Source: Deltaproteobacteria bacterium
Lineage (GTDB): Bacteria > Myxococcota_A > Polyangia > Nannocystales > Nannocystaceae
Reading direction: 5' to 3'
DNA length: 35,108 nucleotides
NCBI GenBank assembly: GCA_003696955.1
Contig: RFGU01000235.1
Coordinates: 1 to 35,108, forward strand
The notes under the pieces are model-generated. The model was not told the DNA's origin. It saw only the letters and a list, made by a program, of their open reading frames with translations, and did no database searches. A program made the position numbers and the translations under genes. Positions within the stretch are counted from its first letter, which is position 1; each line of letters begins with the position of its first letter. Positions 1-8,923 of the stretch are shown here, one piece after another.

Positions 1-1
1 A

Positions 2-76
2 GCCAAGGACGTCTCCAAACTCGACGACCGCGCCCTCGCCGAACTCGTGGACACCTGGTTCCAGCCGGTGGTCTGA
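2..76 (+). CDS. C-terminal end of an unidentified protein (partial)
   Basis: An open frame enters from the left edge and ends at TGA 74-76. Only the last 24 residues are visible, ending in LVDTWFQPVV. The tail is amphipathic with a Leu/Asp-rich helix-like segment, and nothing in it identifies a family. The frame has the strong G/C third-position bias of the main genes in this window. Two overlapping GC-rich inverted repeats follow the stop directly, as expected at the end of a transcription unit. Function cannot be assigned from this fragment. Confidence 0.55.
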   Translation, partial: AKDVSKLDDRALAELVDTWFQPVV

Positions 77-79
77 CCG

Positions 80-109
80 CGCGCCGTCACGGCGCGACCG
101 CTCGGTCGC
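80..109. repeat. two overlapping inverted repeats after the first stop codon
   Basis: Positions 80-87 and 89-96 are complementary (CGCGCCGT, one base, ACGGCGCG). In RNA this folds as a 6-bp stem with a 5-base loop. Positions 94-100 and 103-109 (GCGACCG, CT, CGGTCGC) form a second repeat that shares bases 94-96 with the first, so the two hairpins compete. No T-run follows, so this is not a standard intrinsic terminator. It could be a factor-dependent 3' end, an mRNA-stabilising structure or an operator for the gene at 218. Confidence 0.5.
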
Positions 110-217
110 GGGAGAGGCCGGGCGCGGGTGTTCTGCGATCTGTTGGATGGCCGCTTCATCCTGCCTTGCTACATGCGGCGTGTGGTCGACCGCTTGTACT
201 CCGGTGGAACCGGGGCG

Positions 218-1939
218 ATGATCCCAGTCATGCTGTCACGCGCTGGCCGAATCCTCCTCGTGGCGATGCTCCCGGCCTGTACGTCGGGAGGGAGCGAATC
301 CGCCTCGGGATCTTCGTCTTCGGCATCGGGCACGGCGGGATCCACGACGAGCGGCACCACGATGGACGACCCCATCGTATGCAAGCCGGGGCTGCAGCGC
401 TGCGGGGACGATACCATCATCGAAACCTGTGCCCCCACCGGGCGGGAGTGGGTGGCGACCGAATGCGGAACGCACGAGCGTTGCGTCACGTGTTCGGTCG
501 AGGAGGATCCGACCTGTGCAACGGGGGCGTACTGCACGGGCCCCTGCGAACTGGCCGAAGAATTGCCATCGTCGGCGGGCTGCGAGTTCTTCGCTACGCG
601 GATGTTGCATGTATTCGAAGATCAACCCGATGGACTCATCGTCGGCAACCCGTCCGAGAGCGATACGGCCACCGTTCAATTTTATCGAGTCGACATCGGC
701 AAGCACGACGAAGTCCCCGTTGGAGACCCCGTGGTGTTGTCTCCGGGACAGACATATACGTACTTGATGGACGATGCGTTCGTGGACGCCTCCCAATGGA
801 CGATGTTTCAGAGCGGCGGCATCGTTATCGTTCGCTCGGATTTGCCGGTCGTGGCATACCTTCATTCGCCGTTGACCAACGAGCAGGCCATCGAGGGTAA
901 CAAGGGAGGAGCCCCGGAATCCTCGATGTTGCTGCCTACGTCAGCCTTGCGACAGGATTATGTCGTCGCTTCGTTCTCTCCGTTCGACGACCCGAATCAT
1001 CCGCTCGGGAACGGTCAACCCAGTTATTTCATGGTGATCGCTCTCGAGGACGGAACGAATCTCGAGTGGACGCCACGTGTCGACACCGCAGGCAGCGGGC
1101 TACCGATCGATCCGGTACAAGCGGGCGGCACGGGAATGGTAACCCTCAATAGGTTCGACGTCGTACGAATCGCAGCGTCGGGAGAAAATGGAAGCGCGAT
1201 CGTAGAGCGGGATATCAGTGGCGCCTACGTGCATTCGAACAAGCCAGTGTGGCTGTCGGGAGCCGTGCGCTGTGCTTACGTGCCCGTGGGTACCCGCTTC
1301 TGCGATCATCTACAGGAGGTCATGTTCCCACTAGAGTTCTGGGGACGTCGCTATGTTGCGGCGCATGCGCCGGCGCGCGGAGCGGAGCCGTTCATCTGGC
1401 GCATCTACAGTGGAGCCGACGGCGTGACCGTCACCACGACTCCCCAACAGCCGGGCACCCCGGTAACGCTCGGACGAGGAGAGTTCGTCGAGGTCCAGGT
1501 CGGACCGGACGTGGACTTTCTGGTCGATGCGGACGGTCCAGTTCTGCCGGTGCAGTATCTAGCAGGCGTGGAGGCCACGGGCGTGATGAAAGGCGACCCG
1601 GCAATGGTCCAAGCCGTTCCCGTGGACCAGTTCCTCTCGAGATACGCTTTCGTCACCGGAATCAACTATCCCGAGAACTACGTGCAGGTCATTCGTCCGG
1701 CCGATGGCCCGGATGTCCTCGTTGATGGCGTCGTCGTGTCCGGTTACCGACAGGTCCAAGGATTCGAGGTGGCCGATGTCGCTATCTCCGAGGGGGCGCA
1801 TCTGGCCGAGAGCTCGGGTGCATTCGGCATCATTCAGGTCGGCTACGGCGTACAGGATCCCAATGCAATGGTGAAGGGCGAGGCTGCAGCCTACGCCTAT
1901 CCGGGCGGTATGAAGGCCGACACCTTGTTCATTCCGTGA
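218..1939 (+). CDS. IgGFc-binding-domain-like surface lipoprotein
   Basis: This is a 573-residue predicted outer-surface lipoprotein. The N-terminus has a short hydrophobic signal ending in a lipobox (LPAC, lipidated Cys21). It is followed by a Ser/Gly/Thr-rich linker (about residues 22-50) and a Cys-rich segment (about 52-120) with at least ten cysteines, probably disulfide-bonded outside the cytoplasm. The rest resembles the IgGFc-binding N-terminal domain family common in Myxococcota: it opens with GCEFFA and has repeated beta-strand blocks such as VVAYLHSPL and PVWLSGAVRC. The ligand is unknown; the family name comes from a mucin-like human protein and does not imply antibody binding here. 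The ATG at 218 is chosen because the signal peptide starts there and GGTGGA lies 9 bases upstream. ATG 230 is possible. The frame opens at 128, but that adds a non-signal-like extension. Confidence 0.8.
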   Translation: MIPVMLSRAGRILLVAMLPACTSGGSESASGSSSSASGTAGSTTSGTTMDDPIVCKPGLQRCGDDTIIETCAPTGREWVATECGTHERCVTCSVEEDPTCATGAYCTGPCELAEELPSSAGCEFFATRMLHVFEDQPDGLIVGNPSESDTATVQFYRVDIGKHDEVPVGDPVVLSPGQTYTYLMDDAFVDASQWTMFQSGGIVIVRSDLPVVAYLHSPLTNEQAIEGNKGGAPESSMLLPTSALRQDYVVASFSPFDDPNHPLGNGQPSYFMVIALEDGTNLEWTPRVDTAGSGLPIDPVQAGGTGMVTLNRFDVVRIAASGENGSAIVERDISGAYVHSNKPVWLSGAVRCAYVPVGTRFCDHLQEVMFPLEFWGRRYVAAHAPARGAEPFIWRIYSGADGVTVTTTPQQPGTPVTLGRGEFVEVQVGPDVDFLVDADGPVLPVQYLAGVEATGVMKGDPAMVQAVPVDQFLSRYAFVTGINYPENYVQVIRPADGPDVLVDGVVVSGYRQVQGFEVADVAISEGAHLAESSGAFGIIQVGYGVQDPNAMVKGEAAAYAYPGGMKADTLFIP

Positions 1940-1960
1940 TGGATGGCCGACGCAAACGGG

Positions 1961-2008
1961 GACGTTGCGCTTGTCCGCGTATAGCGAAGCTGCAAGCGGC
2001 GTGACGTC
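1961..2008. other. imperfect long inverted repeat between lipoprotein and sulfatase-fold genes
   Basis: CGCTTG (1968-1973) pairs with CAAGCG (1993-1998), and GACGT (1961-1965) pairs with ACGTC (2004-2008), separated by an asymmetric internal loop. Together they can form an interrupted 11-bp stem in the 98-base gap after the lipoprotein stop. There is no T-run. It may act as a weak 3' end for the lipoprotein mRNA or may be chance. The rest of the gap shows no convincing promoter or Shine-Dalgarno site for the next gene. Confidence 0.25.
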
Positions 2009-2037
2009 TCCGGCAAGGCAATCCGCGGACCAACCGG

Positions 2038-3975
2038 ATGATCGAAGACAAACAGATGGTGCATCGACTTCGCGTGCAACGCATGATTCAACCGGTGACT
2101 CGCCTACTGATCGATTGGCGCGCTGCGGCGGTGGGGTTGTTCATCGTGCACCTTGGGGCGGCTCCGGCGTGGGAAGGTGGACTGCTTCCTGTATCCGTGT
2201 TTCTGACATACGCCGTCAAGGTCGCGGCGCAATTCGCGTTGTCGTGCCTGGCTGTCCGCTTCATGGCCGAAGGTTCGCTTTTCCGGATGTTCGTGGTCGT
2301 GTGTGCAGTCGGCCTGTTGGGGGTTGGCTCTGCCGTCCACCTCTCGGCGACCGAACTCGGAAATCTCCCCCTTCGTCTTCGCTGGACGATCGGGGCTTGC
2401 CTCGGAATCGGGCCAGCGCTTGCATTGGGTGTGGGACGACGAATGCGTCCGATTCTGTTGCTGCGACCGTACGTGGGCGCGGCGGTCGTCGTAGTCGCAA
2501 CCGTCGGGTACGGCTCGACATATGTCGTCCGCCCCGGAGAATACGTGGTAGCCCATTTCTTCGTGCTCACCTCGTTTCTCGTGCTGGTCGCAGCGGTGAC
2601 GACCGGCGCACGTCTGGACAGGGGCAGGGCCATCGCCGCGACCGTGTTGAGCCTCGCGGGGTTGGCGTGGCCAGGCTCCGCGGCTACGGTCGTTGCTCTC
2701 AAGCATGATCCGGGCGCGATTCTCGTGGCAGCGACCACGGGGCTCGCTCGTCGGGTCTGGACGCGTGCACGAGTGGACCGCAAGGACGTGAGCCCGGAAC
2801 GGTACGGCCTCGACCCCGCGTGGTTTTCGGCGCCGGTACCGCACGGCAATACCGCGGCTGCGAAGCCCATCGTTTCGAATCCAATCGTATTCTTGATCGT
2901 CGTGGACTCCTTGCGTGCCGACGTCGTGCGTGCCGGCATCGAGGACGGCTCGCTGCCGACCTTCCGTGCCCTCGCGCGGCGGGGAGCGGCGTTCGAGAAT
3001 GCGAGGTCGACGGCCTCGTCGACCACCCCCGCTCTTGTGTCCCTATTCGGTGGAAAATACTACTCTCAGTTCCGATGGACCAAAATTCGATTTGGAAACA
3101 AGCGGAAATATTTTCCGGTGGACGACGGTAGCCCCCGACTCGCCGAGTTGTTGAGTGCGGCCGGCGTACGAACGTACAGTGTGACGCCGGGAGGTGGGTT
3201 CCTCGGCAGGTTCGGAACGACGCGGGGATTCCAAGTGGAGCGAGTACCCGGGACGAAGGCCGAGCAAATCGCATCGGCTGCGACGAAGGTGGTCGACGCG
3301 CTGAACGGCGATCCGGCGCTCGTCTACGTGCACTTTCTCGATCCCCACTTCCCTTACGAGGGGCCCCGCGACTTGGACGATCGTGGAAGATACCTCCTCG
3401 AAGTCCAGACGGTGGATGCCGCGATCGGATCGATCAGGAGAGCCGTACGCAAGGCTGGATTGGCGAAACGGGCGATCTATGTCGTCGTCGCAGACCATGG
3501 AGAGGCATTTGGAGAGCACGGCACCTTTGGTCATGCAGCTACGATCTATGAGGAACTCGTTCGAGTCCCCGTGATCTTGAGCGGACCGAATTGGCGGATG
3601 TCACGTCCCACGGAAGCCGTCAGTCTGATCGACGTGGGGCCGACGGTCCTGGAAATTTTCGGTGTTCACGTGCCCGCGGAATGGATGGGACAGAGCCTCC
3701 TTCCTACGGTCGAGGGGCGACGGGTCGCCTATTCACGCCCCATCGGACTGGATGCAGGACGGCGGATGCAGGGCATCGTTTTCCCGGACGGCGTCAAGGC
3801 CATCATCGACCTCCATCGAGGCACCGAAGAAGTTTACGACTTGGCCGTCGACCCGGACGAAACGACGAATCTAGCGGACTCGCCCGATGGCCGCGCGCGG
3901 ATTCTCCTCGTCGAACAGTTCTTCGCGGCTCACGAGTACCGCGCTCCAGGTTACGTTACCCCGTACCGGCCGTGA
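2038..3975 (+). CDS. membrane-anchored sulfatase/phosphotransferase-fold protein (alkaline phosphatase superfamily)
   Basis: This 645-residue protein has about six hydrophobic segments in the first 225 residues, then a sulfatase-type catalytic domain (about 280-600) predicted to face the periplasm. Metal-site motifs are visible: VVDSLRAD (Asp290), HFLDPH (about 432-437) and ADHGEAFGEHG (Asp486, His487). At the nucleophile position the motif is SSTTPAL (Thr329-Thr330-Pro331). The formylglycine Cys/Ser and the Arg of C-x-P-S-R are absent, so activation as a true sulfatase is unlikely. A Thr nucleophile is typical of LtaS-like phosphoglycerol and phosphoethanolamine transferases, so transfer or hydrolysis on a lipid or glycan headgroup is a reasonable inference. 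The start is uncertain: ATG 2038, 2056 and 2083 all precede the first membrane segment and none has a strong Shine-Dalgarno. Codon use is less GC-extreme than downstream genes. Confidence 0.8.
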   Translation: MIEDKQMVHRLRVQRMIQPVTRLLIDWRAAAVGLFIVHLGAAPAWEGGLLPVSVFLTYAVKVAAQFALSCLAVRFMAEGSLFRMFVVVCAVGLLGVGSAVHLSATELGNLPLRLRWTIGACLGIGPALALGVGRRMRPILLLRPYVGAAVVVVATVGYGSTYVVRPGEYVVAHFFVLTSFLVLVAAVTTGARLDRGRAIAATVLSLAGLAWPGSAATVVALKHDPGAILVAATTGLARRVWTRARVDRKDVSPERYGLDPAWFSAPVPHGNTAAAKPIVSNPIVFLIVVDSLRADVVRAGIEDGSLPTFRALARRGAAFENARSTASSTTPALVSLFGGKYYSQFRWTKIRFGNKRKYFPVDDGSPRLAELLSAAGVRTYSVTPGGGFLGRFGTTRGFQVERVPGTKAEQIASAATKVVDALNGDPALVYVHFLDPHFPYEGPRDLDDRGRYLLEVQTVDAAIGSIRRAVRKAGLAKRAIYVVVADHGEAFGEHGTFGHAATIYEELVRVPVILSGPNWRMSRPTEAVSLIDVGPTVLEIFGVHVPAEWMGQSLLPTVEGRRVAYSRPIGLDAGRRMQGIVFPDGVKAIIDLHRGTEEVYDLAVDPDETTNLADSPDGRARILLVEQFFAAHEYRAPGYVTPYRP

Positions 3976-4029
3976 CGAGTTCGATGCGTCCCTTGGACGG
4001 CGCCACGAGCGAAAACGGTCCGAAAGGCT

Positions 4030-4053
4030 GTGGCCCTCACCCCCGCAGGGCAC
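4030..4053. other. small bulged hairpin over the stop of the distal TPR gene
   Basis: GTG-G-CCCT (4030-4037) can pair with AGGGCAC (4047-4053), a 7-bp stem with one bulged G and a 9-base loop. It spans the TGA (4037-4039 on the complement) of the minus-strand TPR gene in the gap between convergent genes. There is no U-tract in either direction, so it is at best a weak 3'-end structure. Nothing else is seen in 3976-4036. Confidence 0.2.
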
Positions 4054-7000
4054 GGTAGAGCCGGGGGAATTCGGGGGAGAGGAGGAAGGGGACCAGGGAT
4101 TGGGCGAGGGGGGAGCGGTTGATGCGGGTCTTGCGGGTCGCGGCGGCGACGTCGTCGAGGAGGGCGGCGGCGTCGAGGGTGCCCGCCGGATCGCCGGTCA
4201 GGACGAGGGCGACGCGCAGATCCGTGCTCGTCAGGATCCGGGCGGCTTCGAGGGGCGCGAGGCTGCGGGACGCCAGTTCCTCGCATGCGGCGGTCGTGTC
4301 ACGGCGTGCGCGGCGGGGGAGGTGCTTGTCGAGCAGGGCGGCGACGTTGCGCAGGCGGGTTGCGTCCGGGTCCGCCGTCAGCGGGTGGAACACCCCCGAG
4401 ACCTCGAACGCGGCCGCGAGCAGCAGATCGAGGTCCACCGGCGGGAGCGCCCGTACCCGCGGCGCCCCCAGGGCAAGACGCGCGAGCGCAACGGCGGCGA
4501 GGGCCCGCCAACCCGGAACGTCCCCCTGCAACCACAGGTTCGAGCCGAGCCGGATCACGGTCTCCGGCCCGGCGATGGCGAGGGCCGCGTTGTGGGTGAG
4601 GCTCGCGACCAGGGTGGGGTGCCCGGAGGCCCCTGCCGCCGCGGCCCATGCGTCGACCAGGTGGGAGAACGCTCGTACGTCGGCACCTGGAGGGACGGGT
4701 GCCTCGTCCTCCGGACGTAACACGCCGAACTCGGCGGCCAATGGCCCCATCACCTTCTCGAGGGCCACCGCGAGGGCGTCGAGGGCGTCCGGTTCCTTCG
4801 GACTGCGAATCTTGCCCCGCAGGTCGCCACGGTCGAGCAACTCGACGAGCCCACCGGCTACGGGCAGTTGCAGGTGATCGACCGGCGCGGGGATCGACGT
4901 GGCATCGAGGGCATGGCCCAGCATGGACGCGGCCCACGCCAGATCCGGTCGGCTCGGGCGCGCAACCTTGATCAGCAACCGGACGCTGCGCAACGAGAGG
5001 GCACCCCGGGCCGTGTCCGCAAGCAGCACGCCGCGTGTGGGGTCGACCCAGCGCTCCGCGGCCTCCGGGCGCCCCGCGCGGGCATAGAGGTCGACGAGCA
5101 TGTCCACCGTCTCGCGCTTGCCGGGCCGAAGGACCGCGGCGCGTTCGAGAGCATCGATGGCGTCGTCGAGCCGGCCCCGGCGGCTCTCCAGGGTGGCCAG
5201 GCGCACCAACAGGTCATGGCGTTTGCGCCGATCCTCTTCGATCTCGAGCATGGCGGCGATGCACGCGATGGCGTCCGTGATCCGATCCGCGCGCTCGTAG
5301 AGGGTGGCGGCGGTGGCGAGGACGTCCAAGCGCCGCGGGGCCAACGCGCGTGCCGCCTCGCCATGGGCGATGGCGCGGTCGAGGTGCTCGGGGAGGTCCC
5401 CGAGGTCGGAGGCGATCTCCAGGTGAAGGTCCACCCGCGTCGGGTCCTGGGCCGGCAGGCGTTCGATGAGTTGCTCGCGGGCAGCGACGGCACCGAGGAC
5501 GTCGCCGGACCTCGCCCGGGCCGCGGCCAACTCCCGCAGCGACTCGACGTCGTCCGGCATGGCCGCCACCGCTTGCTCGAGAAAGGTGATCGTTCGCTGC
5601 ACGTCTTCGGCGGTGCGCGCCAGGACGCGTGCGAGGGCATGACGGTCCTCCGGACGCTCCACGGCGTCGAGGGTCTCGGCCAGGATGTCTCGCAGTTCCA
5701 CCACGCGGGGATGACGTTCGAGGACGGCAAGTCCCAGCCCGACCGCATCCCGGTGGCCGGGATGTCGGGACAGAATGTGCTGGATCCGGGTGATCGTCTC
5801 GTCGAGGGCGCTCGTATCCCCCGAGAGGACCCGCGCCACCGATTCGCGCATGTCGGCCACGAGGGCGTGGATCGAAGCCGGTCCGGTCCGTGCTGCGACC
5901 ACCTGTTCCCGTCCTTCGGCAATCCGCGCAAGGCCGAGCTGCGCCGGTGCAAGCCCCGGAACCGCATCGAGGGCCGCCAGGTACGCTCGGCGCGCCTGCT
6001 TGAGCAGGCCGGCGCCTTCGAGCAGCTCCGCGCTCTCGAGATAGAAGGTCGCACGCTCGGCCGCGGACTGGGCGCGCACCGCCCGAGCCGCCACGGCATC
6101 CTTGACGTCCACCTGGATCGACGGATCGGCCAGGATCCGCTCCAGGTGGCGCACCGCGTAGGGGTTGCCGGGATCCCCGCGCAGCGCGTCCAGGATCGCG
6201 GTGGCCGCCAGGTCGCGGTCCTCCGGCGCTCCGGACTCGAGCAAGAGCTCGGCGGCCTCCACCAGCAAGGTCGCCTGCAGGTGGCGGTCCTCCACACGTC
6301 GGGCCAGGGTCAGGTAGAGGGTCGGCAGGGCCGTCGTGTCCTCCGTGGCAGCCAGCACCGTCTCGAAGGCGCGGGCCACCAGGGGGTCTTCCGAGGCGAG
6401 GCCGAACGCGCGCTCGAATGCCAGCTTCGCCTGCTCCACCGATCCGGCCACCAGGTGGATCCGTGCGATCTGAACGATGTAGGCCGCTTGTTCCGACGGC
6501 GGTGCATCCGGCATCTGCTGGGCGATGGCAGCCGCCAAGTCGTCGAGGTCGCCGAAGGCGGCGAGCAGCCGGCGTGTACGCTCGGCGGCCAGACCATGGG
6601 ACGGCTGGACGCGCACGGCCTCTCGGTAATGCTGAACGGCGTTGCCCGCGGCCTCCACGGCCGCAGGGCCCGTCGCGCGGCGCGCCGCCGCCTCGGCGAG
6701 CAGTCCCGTGCGATAGTGGTGGTCGGCTCGGGCGGCGGGACCCTCGGGTTCGTCCGCGGCCGCGGCGATGGCGTACGCCTCGTCGAAGGCACCCGAGGCC
6801 GCAAGGACTTCGACGAGCAACTCCCGTGCGGCGGTCAGATCCGGGTTGCGTTCGTAGGCCAGTCGGGCAAGTTCAACGGTCAGCTCGGACGCCCCCGTCT
6901 CCTCGAAGGCGAACTCGGCCGCCACGTAGGCCAATACGGCCGGATCGGCATGGGGCCAGCGCTCCGGGGTGTGGAGGGCGACGTAGGCGTCGAGATCGCC

Positions 7001-8923
7001 GTCCTCACGGTAGATTCGCGCCAGGGCGCGTAGGGCGGGGGTGTACCCGGGCGAACGGTCGAGGGCGCGCTCGTAGTACTCGCGCGCGAGCAACCGCTGG
7101 CGAAGCTTGAACTCGTGAACCGCCCCGAGTTCCACGAGCAGCGAAGTCTGCACGACAGGATCGTCGAGTCGCTCCGTCAACAACCGAAGGGCCTTGATCA
7201 GGACGCTCGTGCGGTCGGCCGACCGGGCGAGCGACACGAGGCGGAACAACGACAGGTGATCGTCCGAGTCCGCCGACGCGAGCTGCTCGAGGGCCGTGAT
7301 CGCCAGATCCGTGTCGCCGAGTTCCCGTTCGGCCAAGGTGGCCACGCGCCGCAGGATCGTCGGGCGCTCGAGGGGATCGTCCACCTGCTCGGCCTGCCGC
7401 AGCAGGACCGAGACGGCTTGGGGCCATCTGCGCGTGGTCTCGTAGGCTCGGCCGAGGGCACGCAGGCAGTTCGGATCGTCGGGGTGCTCGGCCAGGGCGA
7501 GTTCGTAGGCCTCGGCCGCCCGCGCACCATCGTTGCGATACGTCTCGTGCACGCGGCCGAGTTCGAGGAAGATCGCGGCACGCCCCGGGCCCGGCGGTTG
7601 GATCCTCGCCCACTCGCCGAGATGGGCCACCAGCTCCGCGATGCGTCCCCTGGCTTCGAGCAGACGTGCGCGCGTCTCGTTCGCCCAGTGCTGGTCCGGT
7701 GCGTGGGCCAGGCAGAAGTCGAGATCGGCTTCCAGCGCGTCGAGCATCTGCTCGGTGGCGTCGTCCAGCGGATCGTTCGCACCCGCAAGGACGTGTTCGA
7801 CCGACGCCAGGCGCCGTCGTGCGAGCTGTTCCCGAACGAGTGCCTGCTCGCGTGGGTCGTCGAGGAAGGGCCACAAGGTTGCGAGCACGTCGATCTCGTC
7901 CGCCACGGGACGATCGCGACCCAGGGAGGCCGCACGTTCGAGGTAGAGGGCCACCTCGGAAAGCGGTGCGACCATGTCCCGCGGATCCTCCATGCGGCGG
8001 ACCTGGGCCAGCATCTCGGCCACCACGTCGTCCACCCTCGCCTCCGCGTCCGAAAGGGCCAGGAACGAAAGGTGCAGGGCGGTCGCTCGGGAGACCGGGT
8101 CCTCGGCCAGCCGCGCAAGGGCCAGGTACAGGTCCCCGAGGGTCTCGAGGTCGCCGTCACGGGCCGTCGCGCGGATCAGGCGGCGTAGCGCCGTCTCCTC
8201 CGCAGGGTCCGCGGCACGGGCGCGCGCCAGGAAGGCTCGGGATCGACGCGCGTCCGACTCCACCTCGGCGCGCCACAGCGACGCGACGACTTCGAGCGGG
8301 GGCGGCAGATCCGTGTGGAGCCACCGGTCGAGCAAATCGGCTGCCGCTTCTTCGTCGATCAACGTGGCCGCCTCGGCCGCAAGCTGCAGGGCGACGGGAT
8401 GCTCCGGCACCAGCTCGAGCGCCTTCCGATAGGCGGCCAGAGCCCGATCCAACGAGGGGGTGTGCTGCTCGCAGGCCAATCCGAACTCGACCCATGCGTC
8501 CGCTCGCTCGGCGGCAGGACGGGACGTGTCGGTCGCTTCCCGTTCGAGCGCCGCCAGTTCCCGTCCGAGGCCTGCATCCGGGCCCGTGATCGCCCCCAGC
8601 ATCTCCCGGACCAGGGGGCCTTCGAGCCGCTTGAGCAGGGCTTCGGCTTCCTCCCGGCGACCGAGACGCTCGATGAGGATCCGCGCCGCCTCTGCGACGT
8701 ACGCCTCGGCCAGCGCGGGATCCTCCGTGGCCCTGCTCTGGGCCACGAGTTCGTCGACCATGCCCTCGAAGGCCTCGACCGTCTCGACCACCAGGGCCGT
8801 CGACAGCAGCGTGGAGTGCAACCCCGACGGCTCGGTCCACGACAGATCGAGGCGGTTTGCCAGGAGGGACGGGGCGTGTGTGGCTTGGACCTCCGGTACG
8901 GTTCGGCGGGTGGGGTCGGTCAC
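4037..8923 (-). CDS. giant tetratricopeptide-repeat protein (distal of pair)
   Basis: This 1628-residue protein has no signal peptide or membrane segment and is probably a cytoplasmic scaffold. Nearly the whole length is helical TPR-type repeats with typical spacing, e.g. AAEAYELALAEHPDDPNCLR and REYYERALDRSPGYTPALRA. The last roughly 250 residues are not TPR. They contain VIRLGSNLWLQG, WRALAAVALARLALG and ARILTSTDLRVALVLTGDP, which align in order and spacing with the end of the neighbouring TPR protein. I chose GTG 8923 because it overlaps the upstream stop as GTGA and has GGAGG 7 bases before it. The open frame upstream to 9409 reads the neighbour's coding DNA in another frame. Translation is probably coupled to the upstream gene. 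Partner and pathway are unknown. Confidence 0.85.
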   Translation of the reverse strand: MTDPTRRTVPEVQATHAPSLLANRLDLSWTEPSGLHSTLLSTALVVETVEAFEGMVDELVAQSRATEDPALAEAYVAEAARILIERLGRREEAEALLKRLEGPLVREMLGAITGPDAGLGRELAALEREATDTSRPAAERADAWVEFGLACEQHTPSLDRALAAYRKALELVPEHPVALQLAAEAATLIDEEAAADLLDRWLHTDLPPPLEVVASLWRAEVESDARRSRAFLARARAADPAEETALRRLIRATARDGDLETLGDLYLALARLAEDPVSRATALHLSFLALSDAEARVDDVVAEMLAQVRRMEDPRDMVAPLSEVALYLERAASLGRDRPVADEIDVLATLWPFLDDPREQALVREQLARRRLASVEHVLAGANDPLDDATEQMLDALEADLDFCLAHAPDQHWANETRARLLEARGRIAELVAHLGEWARIQPPGPGRAAIFLELGRVHETYRNDGARAAEAYELALAEHPDDPNCLRALGRAYETTRRWPQAVSVLLRQAEQVDDPLERPTILRRVATLAERELGDTDLAITALEQLASADSDDHLSLFRLVSLARSADRTSVLIKALRLLTERLDDPVVQTSLLVELGAVHEFKLRQRLLAREYYERALDRSPGYTPALRALARIYREDGDLDAYVALHTPERWPHADPAVLAYVAAEFAFEETGASELTVELARLAYERNPDLTAARELLVEVLAASGAFDEAYAIAAAADEPEGPAARADHHYRTGLLAEAAARRATGPAAVEAAGNAVQHYREAVRVQPSHGLAAERTRRLLAAFGDLDDLAAAIAQQMPDAPPSEQAAYIVQIARIHLVAGSVEQAKLAFERAFGLASEDPLVARAFETVLAATEDTTALPTLYLTLARRVEDRHLQATLLVEAAELLLESGAPEDRDLAATAILDALRGDPGNPYAVRHLERILADPSIQVDVKDAVAARAVRAQSAAERATFYLESAELLEGAGLLKQARRAYLAALDAVPGLAPAQLGLARIAEGREQVVAARTGPASIHALVADMRESVARVLSGDTSALDETITRIQHILSRHPGHRDAVGLGLAVLERHPRVVELRDILAETLDAVERPEDRHALARVLARTAEDVQRTITFLEQAVAAMPDDVESLRELAAARARSGDVLGAVAAREQLIERLPAQDPTRVDLHLEIASDLGDLPEHLDRAIAHGEAARALAPRRLDVLATAATLYERADRITDAIACIAAMLEIEEDRRKRHDLLVRLATLESRRGRLDDAIDALERAAVLRPGKRETVDMLVDLYARAGRPEAAERWVDPTRGVLLADTARGALSLRSVRLLIKVARPSRPDLAWAASMLGHALDATSIPAPVDHLQLPVAGGLVELLDRGDLRGKIRSPKEPDALDALAVALEKVMGPLAAEFGVLRPEDEAPVPPGADVRAFSHLVDAWAAAAGASGHPTLVASLTHNAALAIAGPETVIRLGSNLWLQGDVPGWRALAAVALARLALGAPRVRALPPVDLDLLLAAAFEVSGVFHPLTADPDATRLRNVAALLDKHLPRRARRDTTAACEELASRSLAPLEAARILTSTDLRVALVLTGDPAGTLDAAALLDDVAAATRKTRINRSPLAQSLVPFLLSPEFPRLYRALRG

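Noticed and set aside
2994..3050. formylglycine-type sulfatase signature in the 2038-3975 gene
   Set aside because: The position reads Thr-Thr-Pro-Ala-Leu; there is no Cys/Ser-x-Pro-Ser-Arg, so a classical sulfatase call is not supported.
4030..4053. intrinsic terminator between convergent genes
   Set aside because: The stem is bulged and no T-run follows on either strand; kept only as a weak structure.
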